Origin: Lelliottia amnigena
Lineage (GTDB): Bacteria; Pseudomonadota; Gammaproteobacteria; Enterobacterales; Enterobacteriaceae
DNA length: 64,000 bases
Assembly: GCA_900635465.1 (NCBI GenBank)
Contig: LR134135.1
Coordinates: forward strand, 1,488,001-1,552,000
Direction: 5' to 3'
Shown here: one piece after another, positions 44,759 to 52,962 of the stretch
Layout: every line of letters starts with the position of its first letter
Position numbering within the stretch: the first letter of the stretch is position 1
The notes under the pieces: model-generated
The model's input: only the letters and a program-made list of their open reading frames with translations
Told to the model about the DNA's origin: nothing
Databases searched by the model: none
Position numbers and translations under genes: made by a program

Positions 44759-45040
44759 ATGACAAAAGTCTGCACAATCGCGTGGGTTCACGGCACGGTC
44801 CAGGGCGTTGGGTTTCGCTACAGCACGCAACGCGAGGCGTTACAGCTCGGGCTAACAGGCTACGCGCGCAATCTGGATGACGGCAGTGTCGAAGTTGTTG
44901 CCTGCGGTGAGGCTGATAAAATTGAGCAACTGACTGCCTGGTTGAAAGCCGGCGGGCCGCGTAGCGCTCGGGTTGAAAAAGTCTTCACTGAACCTCACCA
45001 ACCCGATCGCGAATATGACACGTTTAGTATCCGGTATTAA
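44759..45040 (+). CDS. yccX: Acylphosphatase
   Basis: Small cytoplasmic hydrolase of acyl phosphates. The 93 residues carry the signature [14 protein letters not shown] with the catalytic arginine, and the asparagine in [15 protein letters not shown]. Two ATGs lie in tandem; the second gives the better spacing from AGGGG and matches the E. coli start. It converges with tusE, overlapping by 4 bp. Confidence 0.94.
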   Translation: MTKVCTIAWVHGTVQGVGFRYSTQREALQLGLTGYARNLDDGSVEVVACGEADKIEQLTAWLKAGGPRSARVEKVFTEPHQPDREYDTFSIRY

Positions 45041-45366
45041 ATACATTTCACCGGTTTGGGCAGGCCGGCGATTTTGGTCGCCTGTTTGGCCGGGCCTTTC
45101 GGGAAGAGGCGATACAGGTAACGGCTGTTGCCTTTCTCTTCGCCAAACTTGTTAGCCATCGCTTTCACCAGCATGCGTATAGCAGGCGACGTGTTGAATT
45201 CCAGATAAAATTCACGCACAAAACGCACCACTTCCCAGTGCTCTGGTGACAACGTGATCGCCTCTTTTTCGGCAATCACGACGGCCAGCGCTTCACTCCA
45301 CTGGCTGCTCTCTTTCAGATAACCGTCGTTGTCGGTTTCTATCTCTTTACCTTCAAAGCTCAGCAT
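45037..45366 (-). CDS. tusE: Sulfur-relay protein TusE
   Basis: DsrC-like carrier that accepts sulfur from TusBCD and passes it to MnmA for 2-thiouridine in tRNA. The 109 residues are nearly identical to E. coli. The C-terminal reactive cysteine is in KPVKCI. Confidence 0.96.
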   Translation of the reverse strand: MLSFEGKEIETDNDGYLKESSQWSEALAVVIAEKEAITLSPEHWEVVRFVREFYLEFNTSPAIRMLVKAMANKFGEEKGNSRYLYRLFPKGPAKQATKIAGLPKPVKCI

Positions 45367-45403
45367 AATCATTCACACGTCAGTCAAAACCCGCGCAGTG
45401 TAC

Positions 45404-45433
45404 CAAAAAACAAAGCCCCGCATAAGCGAGGCT
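45404..45433 (-). terminator. Terminator of yccA
   Basis: On the minus strand AGCCTCGC-TTAT-GCGGGGCT (one G-T pair) is followed by TTG and a T-run. It begins about 20 bp past the yccA stop. Confidence 0.78.
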
Positions 45434-45452
45434 CCGTTCAAAGCGTAATGGG

Positions 45453-46112
45453 TTAGTCGCGGCTTGCGAAGCCCAGGATGCTCAGCAGGCTGACAAAGAT
45501 GTTGTACAGCGACACATACAGGCTCACGGTTGCGCGAATGTAATTCGTTTCACCGCCGTGAATGATGTTGCTGGTTTCCCACAGGATCGCGCCTGAAGAG
45601 ATCAGAATGAACACTGCGCTAATCGCCAGGTGCAGCGCGGGCAATTGCAGGAAGATATTCGCCACCATGCCGACCAGCACAACGATGACACCCGCCATCA
45701 GCATCCCACCCAGGAAAGACATGTCTTTACGGGTCGTCAGAACGTATGCCGAGCAGCAGAAGAACACCAGTGCCGTCCCGCCCAGCGCCATGCCGATGAG
45801 GTCACCCATACCCGCAGACAGATAAGCATTCAGCATTGGGCCGAGGATATAGCCCAGGAAGCCAGTAAAGGCGAACGCGGACAGAATACCAATGGGTTTG
45901 TCAGCGGTTTTATAGGTCAGGAACATCAGACCATACATGCCCACCAGCGTCAGGATCAGCCCCGGAGACGGCAGCATCAGCACGGTGCTGGCTGTCGCCG
46001 TGAGCGCAGAAAACGCCAGCGTCAGGCTTAGCATGAAATAGGTATTGCGCAGCACTTTATGGGTGCTGAGTAGCGACGTGCGGTCGCGTGAAGAACTAAT
46101 AATACGATCCAT
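45453..46112 (-). CDS. yccA: BAX inhibitor-1 family membrane protein YccA
   Basis: Seven-helix inner-membrane protein that binds the FtsH protease and modulates it, protecting SecY when translocation jams. The 219 residues start at [15 protein letters not shown] as in E. coli, with continuous hydrophobic helices from residue 27 on. An in-frame extension of 26 codons upstream is not supported. The 267 bp upstream, toward the oppA-like gene, should hold both divergent promoters. Confidence 0.95.
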   Translation of the reverse strand: MDRIISSSRDRTSLLSTHKVLRNTYFMLSLTLAFSALTATASTVLMLPSPGLILTLVGMYGLMFLTYKTADKPIGILSAFAFTGFLGYILGPMLNAYLSAGMGDLIGMALGGTALVFFCCSAYVLTTRKDMSFLGGMLMAGVIVVLVGMVANIFLQLPALHLAISAVFILISSGAILWETSNIIHGGETNYIRATVSLYVSLYNIFVSLLSILGFASRD

Positions 46113-46379
46113 GAGCCACTCTCTTATGACAGATGTAATTAACGGCAAGAATAAGAAACGTTGCGCCAGTAGCAAAATGGTTTTACCCATCTTTACTCAA
46201 TACCTTAGCGGCGGCACTGAAGCTTTGTTCCGAATAAATTTGTTTCCGTAGCATGAAGCGTGGTTTGACGATTTTATTCAGATCAACCTCTTATAGGTTA
46301 CTGAAAAATATTGCCTTAATACAGTTAGAGCGCTAAGAGTGAATGCGCATCGTCAAAAAATAGACAATAAGGCGAATAA

Positions 46380-48008
46380 ATGAAATCACCATCACGTACT
46401 AGCTTTACACTTTCTTTGTTGGCCGCGAGCATCCTGTGCGCAAGCGCAACGAGCTGGGCCGCTAGCGTGCCAGCAGGAACCCAACTGGCAGAAAAACAGG
46501 AACTGGTTAGAAACAACGGCAGTGAACCCGCATCGCTCGATCCGCATAAAGTCGAAAGCGACGTCGAATTCAATATTATCAGTGATTTGTTCGAAGGGCT
46601 GGTGAGCGTCTCGCCAGGCGGTGAGATTGTGCCGCGACTGGCAGAGAAATGGGAGAATAAAGACAACACCGTCTGGACTTTCCATTTACGTCCAGGTATC
46701 ACCTGGAGTGACGGCACCGCGATCACCGCGCAGGACGTGGTCTGGAGCTGGCAACGTCTGGTCGATCCGAAAACGGCTTCTCCTTACGCCAGCTATCCGG
46801 GGAATATGCATCTCGTCAACGCTGCGGATATCGCACAGGGCAAGAAAACGCCGGACTCACTGGGCGTGAAAGCGATCAACGACTCAACGCTGGAAGTCAC
46901 GCTCACCCAGCCCAATGCGGCATTTCTCGCGATGCTGGCGCACCCCTCGCTCGTCCCGGTTGATAAAGTGCTGATCGGCCGTTTTGGTGAAAAGTGGACG
47001 AAACCGGAGCATTTCGTCAGCAGTGGGGGCGTATAAGCTTTCGCAGTGGGTGGTCAACGAGCGTATTGTTGCTGAACGTAACCCGCGTTATTGGGATGAT
47101 GCGCACACGGTGATCAACAAGGTAACCTATCTGCCGATTACCTCTGAGGCCTCCGACGTTAACCGCTATAAGGCCGGCGAGATCGACATCGTCTATACGG
47201 TGCCTATTAACCAATTTGCTCAGCTTAAGAAAACGCTGGGCACTGAGCTGGACGTTTCACCGCAGCTCGCCACCTACTATTACGAATTCAATACCACCCG
47301 ACCGCCGTTTAATGATGTGCGCGTGCGCAAAGCGCTGAACATGGCGCTGGATAAAGACATTATTGCCGACAAAGTGTTGGGGCAGGGGCAGCGCCCGGCG
47401 TGGCTTGTCAGTCAGCCGGACATTGGCGGCGTTAAGCTTAAAAACCCTGACTACGCGAGCTGGCCCATCGACAAGCGTATCGCTGAAGCGAAAAAATTGC
47501 TGAACGACGCCGGTTTCAACGCCAGTCATCCACTCAGCTTCAATTTGCTCTATAACACGTCGGAATCGCATCAGCGCATCGCTATCGCGGCCAGTTCGAT
47601 GTGGAAGAAAAATCTGGGCGTGGAAGCGAAGCTGCAAAATCAGGAGTGGAAAACCATGCTGGATACCATGCACACCCATAATTTTGATGCGGTGCGTTAC
47701 GCATGGATTGCGGATTATGACGATGCCGCGACTTTCCTGAACAACTTCCGTACCGGTGATAGCGAAAACACCAGTCAGTACAGTAATCCGGCCTATGACA
47801 ATGCGCTGGTGGAGGCGGCAAAAGCGAAAACCCCGGAAGAGCGCGGCAAGTTCTACCAGCAAGCTGAAGATCTGCTGGCACAGGATGTTCCCGCCATTCC
47901 GGTGTATCACTATGTCAGAACCCATCTGGTAAACCGTGGGTCGGTGGATTTACGCCAGATAAACTGGGCTTTTACTTCACCAAAGATTTGTACATCAAAA
48001 AACATTAA
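46380..48008 (+). pseudogene. OppA/MppA-like periplasmic peptide-binding protein, two frameshifts
   Basis: Substrate-binding protein of the OppA family (peptide ABC importers), exported by a signal peptide (MKSPSRTSFTLSLLAASILCASATSWA). The first frame ends after EHFVSSGG at a run of five G (47025-47029); with four G it reads SGAYKLSQWVVNERIV, the family sequence. A second shift near 47927-47930 (three A instead of four) hides the canonical ending LVKPWVGGFTPDKLGF...LYIKKH. The two shifts cancel, giving 542 codons to the stop at 48006-48008, as in OppA (543). No permease or ATPase gene is nearby, so it would rely on transporter parts encoded elsewhere. I cannot tell OppA from MppA type. Confidence 0.85.
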
Positions 48009-48112
48009 GACGGATACGTGAAATTTCATGCTGATAAAATGGTCAATACGTTGTTATTTCAACCGATTGATCGCGGTTTGGCTATTTTTGAAGCGAATGA
48101 ATCACATCACTC

Positions 48113-48141
48113 TTTACAGCGCAAGATGAGGTGTTTATGAT
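48113..48141 (+). promoter_or_regulatory. Promoter of serT copy 1
   Basis: TTTACA (48113-48118), a 17 bp spacer and TATGAT (48136-48141), followed by a GC-rich discriminator (GCGCC) as in stringently controlled stable-RNA promoters. Confidence 0.8.
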
Positions 48142-48153
48142 GCGCCTCACTTA

Positions 48154-48241
48154 GGAAGCGTGGCCGAGCGGTTGAAGGCACCGGTCTTGAAAACCGGCGA
48201 CCCGAAAGGGTTCTAGAGTTCGAATCTCTACGCTTCCGCCA
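48154..48241 (+). tRNA. serT: tRNA-Ser (anticodon UGA), copy 1
   Basis: An 88 nt class II tRNA starting GGAAGCGTGGCCGAGCGG, with anticodon TGA at 48188-48190 in the loop CTTGAAA, a long variable arm (CGACCCGAAAGGGTTC), T-arm GAGTTCGAATCTC and encoded CCA. It reads UCA and UCG-type serine codons. Same position (after yccA) as E. coli serT. Confidence 0.97.
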
Positions 48242-48247
48242 AATTCG

Positions 48248-48292
48248 AAAACCCTGCGATAGCAATATCGCAGGGTTTTTTGCTTTTTCACG
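48248..48292 (+). terminator. Terminator of serT copy 1
   Basis: AAAACCCTGCGATA-GCAA-TATCGCAGGGTTTT is followed by a T-run. Confidence 0.92.
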
Positions 48293-48332
48293 TTATAAAA
48301 ATGCACGTGGGTAAACTTAGAAAAATTCCTGC

Positions 48333-48361
48333 TTTACAAGGCGCTAATAGACGTTTATATT
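48333..48361 (+). promoter_or_regulatory. Promoter of serT copy 2
   Basis: TTTACA (48333-48338), exactly 17 bp, then TATATT (48356-48361) and the same TGCGCCTCAC discriminator as copy 1. The second copy is therefore a complete transcription unit. Confidence 0.8.
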
Positions 48362-48373
48362 GCGCCTCACTTA

Positions 48374-48461
48374 GGAAGCGTGGCCGAGCGGTTGAAGGCA
48401 CCGGTCTTGAAAACCGGCGACCCGAAAGGGTTCTAGAGTTCGAATCTCTACGCTTCCGCCA
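48374..48461 (+). tRNA. serT: tRNA-Ser (anticodon UGA), copy 2
   Basis: Identical in all 88 nt to copy 1 and lying exactly 220 bp downstream; anticodon at 48408-48410. The identity extends 13 bp upstream (TGCGCCTCACTTA) and 3 bp past the CCA, then stops. Confidence 0.97.
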
Positions 48462-48468
48462 AATAAGA

Positions 48469-48503
48469 CGAGGGGTTACCGAAAGGTAACCCCTCGTTGC
48501 TTT
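48469..48503 (+). terminator. Terminator of serT copy 2
   Basis: CGAGGGGTTACC-GAAA-GGTAACCCCTCG is a perfect 12 bp stem with tetraloop, followed by TTGCTTT. The sequence is unrelated to the terminator of copy 1. Confidence 0.92.
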
Positions 48504-48930
48504 GGGCGGCGTACATGGCGTGTTCTATGCACTGGGTGTATTTGCCGACTCAGCCATCACTTTTAACCCTCTTCTAAAATTTAAACCTTATAACCCACCT
48601 GGCGGGTTAATTATTTCTCCCTCGTTCCCATCGATTAACACACCATGATGTTGGTACTGCGTCGCTTGTCTACCGCTTCAGCCCGCTATGTACCCACGCG
48701 ACACATCTTGCCGCTTCCGTGAGAAGCAAAATAATCGTGATAAGGCCGTCATGGGCGCTGACACGCTCTGAAGTCTTGCAGGTGACGCCAAATGTTATGC
48801 AGGGCTTTCTGACGATAGCGATCGTGCAGGAGCAACATGAGAGAGGATGTACGAATCAGTATGGGCGTCAAATAACGCATACTGATTTTTAAGTTACAAT
48901 TGATAATCCCAATTCATGAGGAGCTTGCTT
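48504..48930. other. Gene-poor stretch after serT copy 2
   Basis: I recognise no gene here. Open frames are 30 codons or shorter, for example 48749-48838 on the minus strand, which has no ribosome site. At 48859-48892 an imperfect hairpin (AGTATGGGCGT / AACGCATACT) followed by GATTTTT looks like a terminator or leader hairpin just before the next small gene. Confidence 0.5.
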
Positions 48931-49178
48931 ATGCTTGAGGACGTTCAGAGACATTACATTGTGGAACAATGTGCTTCGCCGTCTATGGTAGAGACGACGT
49001 TATCAGCAGCTTTGTCGATTATCTCAAAACCTCTGCTAATACCTCAATCGAGGTGAGGGTTATCGCTGGGCGAGACCCGATGGGACGTATAAAAATTGCC
49101 ATTACAGGAAGTATTGTTGAGCAACTGTCCATTGAGGCGTTCAGGCATCAGTTCATTGATGACTACTACAGCAGATAG
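48931..49178 (+). pseudogene. Small orphan gene, apparent single frameshift near the 5' end
   Basis: A strong ribosome site (GAGGAG, 7 bp spacing) points to ATG 48931, which opens MLEDVQRHYIVEQ. The long frame that continues to the stop at 49178 (VISSFVDYLKTSANTSIEV, then RVIAGRDPMGRIKIAITG, ending DDYYSR) lies one base out. Restoring one missing base between about 48967 and 49000 gives 82 residues. Alternatively a shorter product of 69 residues starts at ATG 48969, which has no ribosome site. No signal peptide or membrane segment. I do not recognise the family. Confidence 0.5.
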
Positions 49179-49186
49179 ACAATCAG

Positions 49187-49210
49187 ACCGCCTTCGGGCG
49201 GTTTATTATT
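49187..49210 (+). terminator. Terminator after the small orphan gene
   Basis: ACCGCC-TTCG-GGCGGT followed by TTATTATT, 9 bp after the stop. Confidence 0.85.
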
Positions 49211-49608
49211 ACCATCGCAATCACCATACCCATTCAAATAACTAAATCATTACGTACAGATGAAGAGGTTATACAGAAGGAAAAATAGCTGATTGTGCTG
49301 TGATAACCCCTCAGTTGCACATAAATATGCTATCAAACAACACATGTGCCACCATCTCTTTTTTGAGGGTGTGTATTTTTTTTTACTGTATACACTCAGC
49401 CCACCTCACCTGAATTGTCCATCAGGCAGGTGTATTGATTATCTTAAAGTCTTAGCTCTCCTGGGTGGCTCCGGAGCATTATGATTTTAATGATGAACAA
49501 TACTTACAAAGGCCATGCGGTTGCATGGCCTTTTCTAAATATCTGCGATTTTTGAAACGGAAGCGATCCACGCTTTAAAACACACGCAGGACCGGATTGA
49601 GGCAGTAT
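49211..49608. other. Gene-less AT-rich stretch with one terminator-like hairpin
   Basis: No gene is recognisable in these 400 bp. AAGGCCATGC-GGTT-GCATGGCCTT followed by TTCT (49509-49537) is a clear intrinsic-terminator hairpin with no gene in front of it, as expected of a small RNA end or a deletion remnant. Confidence 0.5.
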
Positions 49609-49836
49609 ATGAAAAAGGTTTTGGTCTTCTTCAATTCGCAGCAGGCAGAAGTGATTAATATGCTTAAACCTGTCACATCGATCACGCGATATTACCCAAA
49701 CGGTGATGAAGTTTCGTTAAAAATAATGCTTACCGGGGTTCATTCATTAACCGGGGATCATATCGAGATTTATGTTGCGTCTGACCGCGAACTCACCCAT
49801 GACGAAGTTGTAGGTGCAGTGAATAAGTACCTGTAA
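49609..49836 (+). CDS. Small hypothetical protein (75 residues)
   Basis: ATG 49609 follows GAGG at 6 bp spacing; an in-frame TTG 12 bp upstream is possible but weaker. The product starts MKKVLVFFNSQQAEVINMLK and contains RYYPNGDEVSLKIMLTG and a C-terminal acidic helix (ELTHDEVVGAVNKYL). There is no signal or membrane segment. It lies between the serT array and a phage-like RNA, so it may be cargo of the lost element. I do not recognise the family. Confidence 0.6.
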   Translation: MKKVLVFFNSQQAEVINMLKPVTSITRYYPNGDEVSLKIMLTGVHSLTGDHIEIYVASDRELTHDEVVGAVNKYL

Positions 49837-49918
49837 AGAGAATACGGTTGCCTTTGAAGATCCCTTTTTATCCTCTTGACTATCAGACCGCTTTTAAAAT
49901 TACCCTGGATTGAGATCA

Positions 49919-50048
49919 TGGCGAATCCCCCTAAGCGGCGGGGTTAAGTCACCCGATGACTCCTCTTCAGGGGCACTCATCGTGAAAGACTGAAACCGCC
50001 TGCCACGGGCGGTAAACCCAAAGGCTCACCGGGAGGCACCCGGCAGTC
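49919..50048 (+). ncRNA. Probable C4-type phage antisense RNA
   Basis: The stretch begins GGCGAATCCCCCTAAGCGG and contains GGGGCACTCATCGTGAAAG, ACTGAAACCGCC, GGCGGTAAACCCAAAGGCTC and ACCGGGAGGCACCCGGCA. This fits, from memory, the conserved C4 antisense RNA of P1/P7- and P4-like phages. Three short hairpins are visible (CCCC/GGGG, ACCGCC/GGCGGT, CCGGG/CCCGG). In phages it maintains immunity by pairing with antirepressor or replication transcripts. TTGACT at 49876-49881 is a possible -35 box; no good -10 follows at ideal spacing. Confidence 0.62.
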
Positions 50049-50054
50049 TAAAAA

Positions 50055-50121
50055 TTGAAGCGGTCCTGAAAACTTGCGATCTGAAAGGTCTGGAATACGA
50101 TTCTCGACGCGTCCACCAAAT
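50055..50121 (+). pseudogene. Decayed 3' part of a third serT copy (att-site relic)
   Basis: From TTGAAG to CCACCAAAT this stretch aligns with the serT sequence from the D-arm end to the CCA. Shared blocks are TTGAAG, CGGTC-TGAAAAC, TGAAAGG, CGATTCT and CACCAAAT against CGCCAAAT. The acceptor 5' strand and D-arm are missing, replaced by the C4-like RNA, and many stem bases no longer pair, so it cannot be a working tRNA. Loss of the 5' part with retention of the anticodon-to-3' part is what integrase attachment sites in tRNA genes leave. Confidence 0.68.
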
Positions 50122-50124
50122 ACG

Positions 50125-50160
50125 AAAAACCCCTCGATAACAATATCGAGGGTTTTTTCA
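50125..50160 (+). terminator. serT-type terminator after the tRNA relic
   Basis: AAAAACCCC-TCGATA-ACAA-TATCGA-GGGTTTTTT has the same build and wording as the terminator of serT copy 1 (CCTGCGATAGCAATATCGCAGG). The relic is thus a copy of the whole tRNA-terminator unit. Confidence 0.85.
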
Positions 50161-50210
50161 TTTACGGCTATGACAAATTCGTTACTGTAAAATCGACCTT
50201 AAAAAACCTG

Positions 50211-50739
50211 TTACGGCGCTTTCCGGGTGAAGAATAGCGTGACGGTGGCGACAGTGACGCCGAACTTTTTCATCTCGTTTTATTAAATAGATGCGTGCCG
50301 TCCTGCAAATACATCCAGTCGTCGAAGTGCAGCAGCCAGGTTTTCCCGTCCGCTTTCACGTTCATGCTGTAGCGCCAGTTAAAGGCGTTACCTGCTGCCT
50401 GACCCGTTGCTACCCCTTCAATATCACCGGCCGTACCTTCGTAACGATCGGCGCTCACGCGACGAATGTGCCATACCCGCTGCTGTTTCTCGCCATCGTC
50501 ATAGACAAAATGTTCATTCAGCGTCAGCGTATCGCCAATGACATCGCCAGAAATTTCAACGTGAAAGCGACGCAGCTGCTTACCGCTGCGATCTTGTACC
50601 ATACCCACGCCTCGGTTTTACCCTGGAAATAGCGGAAGATATCGAGCGACGGCTGTTGGTTTCGATAATCGCCGATCTCCGCGCTACAGCCTGCCAGTAA
50701 CATCAGCAGGGCGACGCCCAATGCCAGAATGCGTTTCAT
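50211..50739 (-). pseudogene. DUF3833 lipoprotein, two frameshifts
   Basis: Last gene of the fatty-acid modification operon. It begins with a lipoprotein signal (MKRILALGVALLMLLAGCSAE; acylated Cys18), then DYRNQQPSLDIFRYFQGKTEAW. At 50604-50606 three C (plus strand) stand where four would keep the frame; after repair it reads GMVQDRSGKQLRRFHVEI and on through WLLHFDDWMYLQDGTHLFNK. A second missing base near 50274 hides the typical family ending KKFGVTVATVTLFFTRK. Restored length is 176 residues with stop at 50211-50213. The family function is unknown. Its start overlaps the upstream stop in ATGA. Confidence 0.78.
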
Positions 50740-51268
50740 TTTTCACCTCCGATTAACTGCTGACGCAGCGCGGGATATTGCGTATTGGGGTCAAGCCAGA
50801 TGGCCAGAAAATGGGTGCTAAACGCTTCAGACTGGCGCGGTCCCAGCGGGGTAAACGTTTTTTGCGTCGCGGAGGCCCGATACCAGAACTGTCCCTGCTT
50901 ATCGTCGAAAACAAACACCAGCTGGGTACCCGGTACCACATCGGGCCAGAGCGATTGCAGCATCCGTAGCCAGGATTCACTCTGCGGTTCACGTTCCAGA
51001 ATACCCAACGCCTGCCACTGGTCACGCGTGGCGTCGACAAGGTCATCGCGACTGATGTCGCGTTTATAGGTAATGATCAGCGCCTGAATTTTGCCCCGGT
51101 CCGTGTAGTTGCCATCCGGTGTGCGCAGCTGCGAGGTGTAGACGGAAAAGGGTCCCAGGTGAGCGTCGCATCGCCCACTTTGCGCCAGCTTAGCCAGTCG
51201 GCGGCATGGGTCACCGGCGTGATGATAACCAGCAACAGCAGCACTATTAAAGCGGATCGCATGGTCAT
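50736..51268 (-). pseudogene. Chalcone-isomerase-like periplasmic protein, one frameshift
   Basis: An exported protein begins MTMRSALIVLLLLVIITPVTHA and continues WLSWRKVGDATLTW. At 51154-51156 one base of a C run (plus strand) is missing; with four, the frame continues GPFSVYTSQLRTPDGNYTDRGK and into ITYKRDISRDDLVDATRDQW and LQSLWPDVVPGTQLVFVFDD. Restored length 177 residues. The pattern resembles the chalcone isomerase-like family that accompanies DUF2878 and DUF3833 in related clusters; catalysis is not known. ATGA overlaps with both neighbours indicate coupled translation. Confidence 0.65.
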
Positions 51269-51744
51269 CTCCCGATCAGGATATGGAATAACAGCATCAG
51301 GGTAAGCCATCCCAGCGTCATCCAACTGATGACGACGAAGGCCGGTTCCAGGAAGGTCATTGCGCCTAACCGTTGACCAATAATGTACGCGACCGGGCCG
51401 CCGAGGGCGCCCATCAGCGTGAGGATCCATCCCGGGAGCGCGGTTGTACGGGTCAGATGGGTCCAGACGGTAGCAAACATCAGCCACAGCGCCAGCATCC
51501 ACAGGGGTAACAATGCCTCGCCGTGAAAGTCGATAAGCCCCGTTAATGCCCAGAGGGTATCCAGGCCGCTGCCCATCACCGCCAGCAGTAACGCATAAAG
51601 CCGATGTGCAGGCGACAGCATCAGGAAGGCAAGAATCGCCAGAGCGAGCCACAGAAAAAGCCCGCGTTCACGAAACAGCACCACCAGCGTCCAGTAAAGA
51701 TCGAACGCAATCGCTATCAGAAATACCTGCACGTGGCGGTTCAT
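51265..51744 (-). CDS. DUF2878 membrane protein
   Basis: An intact 159-residue, highly hydrophobic protein with about five membrane helices (start MNRHVQVFLIAIAFDLYWTLVVLF, end TLGWLTLMLLFHILIGR). The build and position between cfa-like and chalcone-isomerase-like genes fit DUF2878. Function unknown. Start overlaps the cfa-like stop by 4 bp. Confidence 0.8.
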   Translation of the reverse strand: MNRHVQVFLIAIAFDLYWTLVVLFRERGLFLWLALAILAFLMLSPAHRLYALLLAVMGSGLDTLWALTGLIDFHGEALLPLWMLALWLMFATVWTHLTRTTALPGWILTLMGALGGPVAYIIGQRLGAMTFLEPAFVVISWMTLGWLTLMLLFHILIGR

Positions 51745-52962
51745 ACGCGCTCCGCAGTCAACTGCACCACGCTAATGGTGCGGGCATTAAATCCGGCTTC
51801 GCAGTAGGCAAAATAATAGAGCCACATCCGGCGGAACCGTTCATCAAAGCCCAGCTTTTCAATATCCTGCCAGGCGTGGAGGAAACGTTGCCGCCAGTGG
51901 GCCAGCGTGCGCGCGTAATCGGGCCCCATGTCGAACAGATTGCGGACAACAAAATCCGTGTGGCGTGTCATCAGGTCGCTCATCACGGTAATGCTCGGTA
52001 AAAATCCGCCGGGGAAGATGTAGCGCTGAATAAAATCGACGCTTTTGCTGTAGTCGCGATAGCGCTGATCCTGAATGGTAATGGCCTGAATCGCCATTTT
52101 GCCGCCCGGACGCAGGCGTGCCTGGCAGGTGCTGAAGAACGCTGGCAGATAGCGTTCACCCACCGCTTCTATCATTTCGACCGACACCAGTTTTGTCGAA
52201 TTCACCGGTCAGGTCGCGATAATCGCACAGCAGAACCTGAACGCGATCCTGCAATCCCGCACGGGCGATCCGCTCTTTTGCCCAGGTGAATTGCTCCTGC
52301 GATAAGGTGGTGGTCGTGACGCGACAGCCGTAATGAAGCGCAGCGTATTCCGCCATCGCGCCCCAGCCGGTCCCGATCTCCAGCAGGTGATCGCTTGCGT
52401 TCAGGGACAGCTGTTCACACAGACGCGCCATTTTTGCCTGTTGGGCGAGGGTAAGATTCTGCTCGTCGGCGGTAAATAATGCGCTGGAGTAGAGCAGCTC
52501 CTGGTCGAGAAAGTGCGCATAAAACTCATTGCCGAGGTCGTAATGGGCGGCGATATTTTCCCGCGCCTGCTCGCGGTGGTTGCGACGCATCCAGTGGCGA
52601 AGGCGTTCCACGGGCTTGCCCAGAATGCGAAAACCGCTTTCCAGACGCCCTAGCACGGTGCTGTTTAGCGCCAGCACCTGCAGCAGCGATGTCAGGTCAT
52701 GCGTCTCCCATTCCCCATCCATCCAGGCTTCGGCGGCGGCAAGGCTTCCGCCGGTCAGCAGCCGCCAGTAAACGTCCGGGGCCAAAATCTGAACTTCAGC
52801 GCGTAGCCCGGAAGACGAGTCGCCAAAATGGAAGGCCTGCGTCCCTTCTCGAACGGTAAGCGAGCCGCTGCGGATACCGCCTAAAAGACGAAAGAGCAGC
52901 CAGCGGGCGATACGGACGTTGCGCGGAATATCGGGATCAAGCGCAAAGGCAGGATCGGTCAT
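51741..52962 (-). pseudogene. Cyclopropane-fatty-acyl-phospholipid synthase-like methyltransferase, one frameshift
   Basis: SAM-dependent methyltransferase of the CFA family acting on unsaturated phospholipid acyl chains. An N-terminal lipid-binding domain (residues 1-130) leads to the SAM motif LLEIGTGWGAMAEYAA, then LLCDYRDLTGEFDK. Four T at 52191-52194 (plus strand) break the frame; with three it continues LVSVEMIEAVGERYLPAFF, IQRYIFPGGFLPS and WLYYFAYCEAGFNAR. Restored length 406 residues. Where E. coli Cfa has LHTIGS it reads QAITIQD, as in the paralogues of these clusters, so the reaction may differ from plain cyclopropanation (for example a methylated, furan-type acid). Confidence 0.85.

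Noticed and set aside
46984..48021. Independent second gene of 345 codons in the oppA-like locus
   Set aside because: It is the continuation of the same protein after a one-G insertion, and its own start has no ribosome site.
48154..48461. CRISPR-like repeat
   Set aside because: The repeated unit is a complete tRNA gene with its discriminator, present twice, not an array of short repeats. No CRISPR array was seen anywhere.
48749..48838. 29-codon minus-strand frame starting MLLLHDRYRQKALHN
   Set aside because: Protein-like wording but no ribosome site and no context; mentioned only as part of the gene-poor stretch.
49371..49410. LexA-like sequence TACTGTATACACTCAG
   Set aside because: The half-sites are 8 bp apart instead of 10, so it does not fit a LexA box.
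51077..51652. 191-codon minus-strand frame covering the DUF2878 gene
   Set aside because: Only its last third is the true start of the chalcone-isomerase-like gene; the rest is a shadow of DUF2878 in another frame.
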